This document shows, one piece after another, positions 63,235-64,000 of a stretch of 64,000 nucleotides of DNA. Within the stretch, counting starts at the first letter, position 1, and every line of letters begins with the position of its first letter. The notes under the pieces are model-generated. The model had not been told where the DNA came from. It ran no database searches and was given only the letters and a program-made list of their open reading frames with translations. The position numbers and the translations under genes are program-made. Source of the stretch: Archivesica marissinica (taxonomy: Eukaryota; Mollusca; Bivalvia; Venerida; Vesicomyidae); assembly GCA_014843695.1 (NCBI GenBank), contig CM026390.1, positions 2,625,213 through 2,689,212 on the forward strand, written 5' to 3'.

Positions 63235-64000
63235 NNNNNNNNNNNNNNNNNNNNNNNNNNNNNNNNNNNNNNNNNNNNNNNNNNNNNNNNNNNNNNNNNN
63301 NNNNNNNNNNNNNNNNNNNNNNNNNNNNNNNNNNNNNNNNNNNNNNNNNNNNNNNNNNNNNNNNNNNNNNNNNNNNNNNNNNNNNNNNNNNNNNNNNNNN
63401 NNNNNNNNNNNNNNNNNNNNNNNNNNNNNNNNNNNNNNNNNNNNNNNNNNNNNNNNNNNNNNNNNNNNNNNNNNNNNNNNNNNNNNNNNNNNNNNNNNNN
63501 NNNNNNNNNNNNNNNNNNNNNNNNNNNNNNNNNNNNNNNNNNNNNNNNNNNNNNNNNNNNNNNNNNNNNNNNNNNNNNNNNNNNNNNNNNNNNNNNNNNN
63601 NNNNNNNNNNNNNNNNNNNNNNNNNNNNNNNNNNNNNNNNNNNNNNNNNNNNNNNNNNNNNNNNNNNNNNNNNNNNNNNNNNNNNNNNNNNNNNNNNNNN
63701 NNNNNNNNNNNNNNNNNNNNNNNNNNNNNNNNNNNNNNNNNNNNNNNNNNNNNNNNNNNNNNNNNNNNNNNNNNNNNNNNNNNNNNNNNNNNNNNNNNNN
63801 NNNNNNNNNNNNNNNNNNNNNNNNNNNNNNNNNNNNNNNNNNNNNNNNNNNNNNNNNNNNNNNNNNNNNNNNNNNNNNNNNNNNNNNNNNNNNNNNNNNN
63901 NNNNNNNNNNNNNNNNNNNNNNNNNNNNNNNNNNNNNNNNNNNNNNNNNNNNNNNNNNNNNNNNNNNNNNNNNNNNNNNNNNNNNNNNNNNNNNNNNNNN
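63235..64000. other. assembly gap (N) reaching the window edge
   Basis: All N to the end of the window. The true size cannot be judged. Confidence 0.99.

Overview
This window looks like intergenic heterochromatin from an invertebrate animal, most likely a bivalve mollusc. The evidence is spliced genes with GT-AG introns, a tRNA-headed SINE with a mollusc-type body, animal transposon families, and tandem arrays on a scale not seen in bacteria. The phylum is an inference from family content; I cannot name a species. Two runs of N (8620-9619 and 63235-64000) interrupt the assembly. I see no clear host housekeeping gene and no rRNA or functional tRNA.

Positions 1-33024 are almost entirely tandem repeats: at least ten arrays with units of 37, 40, 60, 34, about 59 (G-rich), 54, 26, 65, 73 and 67-72 bp, laid end to end with little unique DNA between them. 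Two arrays have unit lengths divisible by three (60 and 54 bp), which creates long meaningless open frames on both strands.

From 31951 to 54147 a single 72-bp satellite forms the background. Three mobile elements have landed in it, and after each one the satellite resumes in exact phase, so their ends and target duplications can be read directly. (1) 33025-44658 is an 11.6-kb tnp2/CACTA-like DNA transposon. It has palindromic subterminal repeats, a dead transposase on the minus strand, and an apparently intact four-exon BEN-domain gene on the plus strand. (2) 45196-49563 is a 4.4-kb element with inverted repeats of about 430 bp. It encodes a protein that I infer to be a FEN1/XPG-like nuclease with a CXC-type cysteine tail. 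(3) 50380-53895 is a 5'-truncated LINE with APE endonuclease and reverse transcriptase.

Positions 54145-63234 hold more mobile DNA. There is a 355-bp inverted-repeat element, a tyrosine-recombinase fragment of DIRS/Ngaro type, and a convergent gene pair (SAP-SWIM-YqaJ nuclease on plus, HTH/DDE_Tnp_4 transposase on minus) that resembles an ISL2EU/Harbinger-type transposon. A possible hAT-like MITE and two SINE copies are also present.

Most element genes carry one-base frameshifts, several at homopolymer runs, so decay and consensus error are hard to separate. The best candidates for something undescribed are the FEN-like-nuclease element and the intact BEN-domain gene inside the CACTA-like element.
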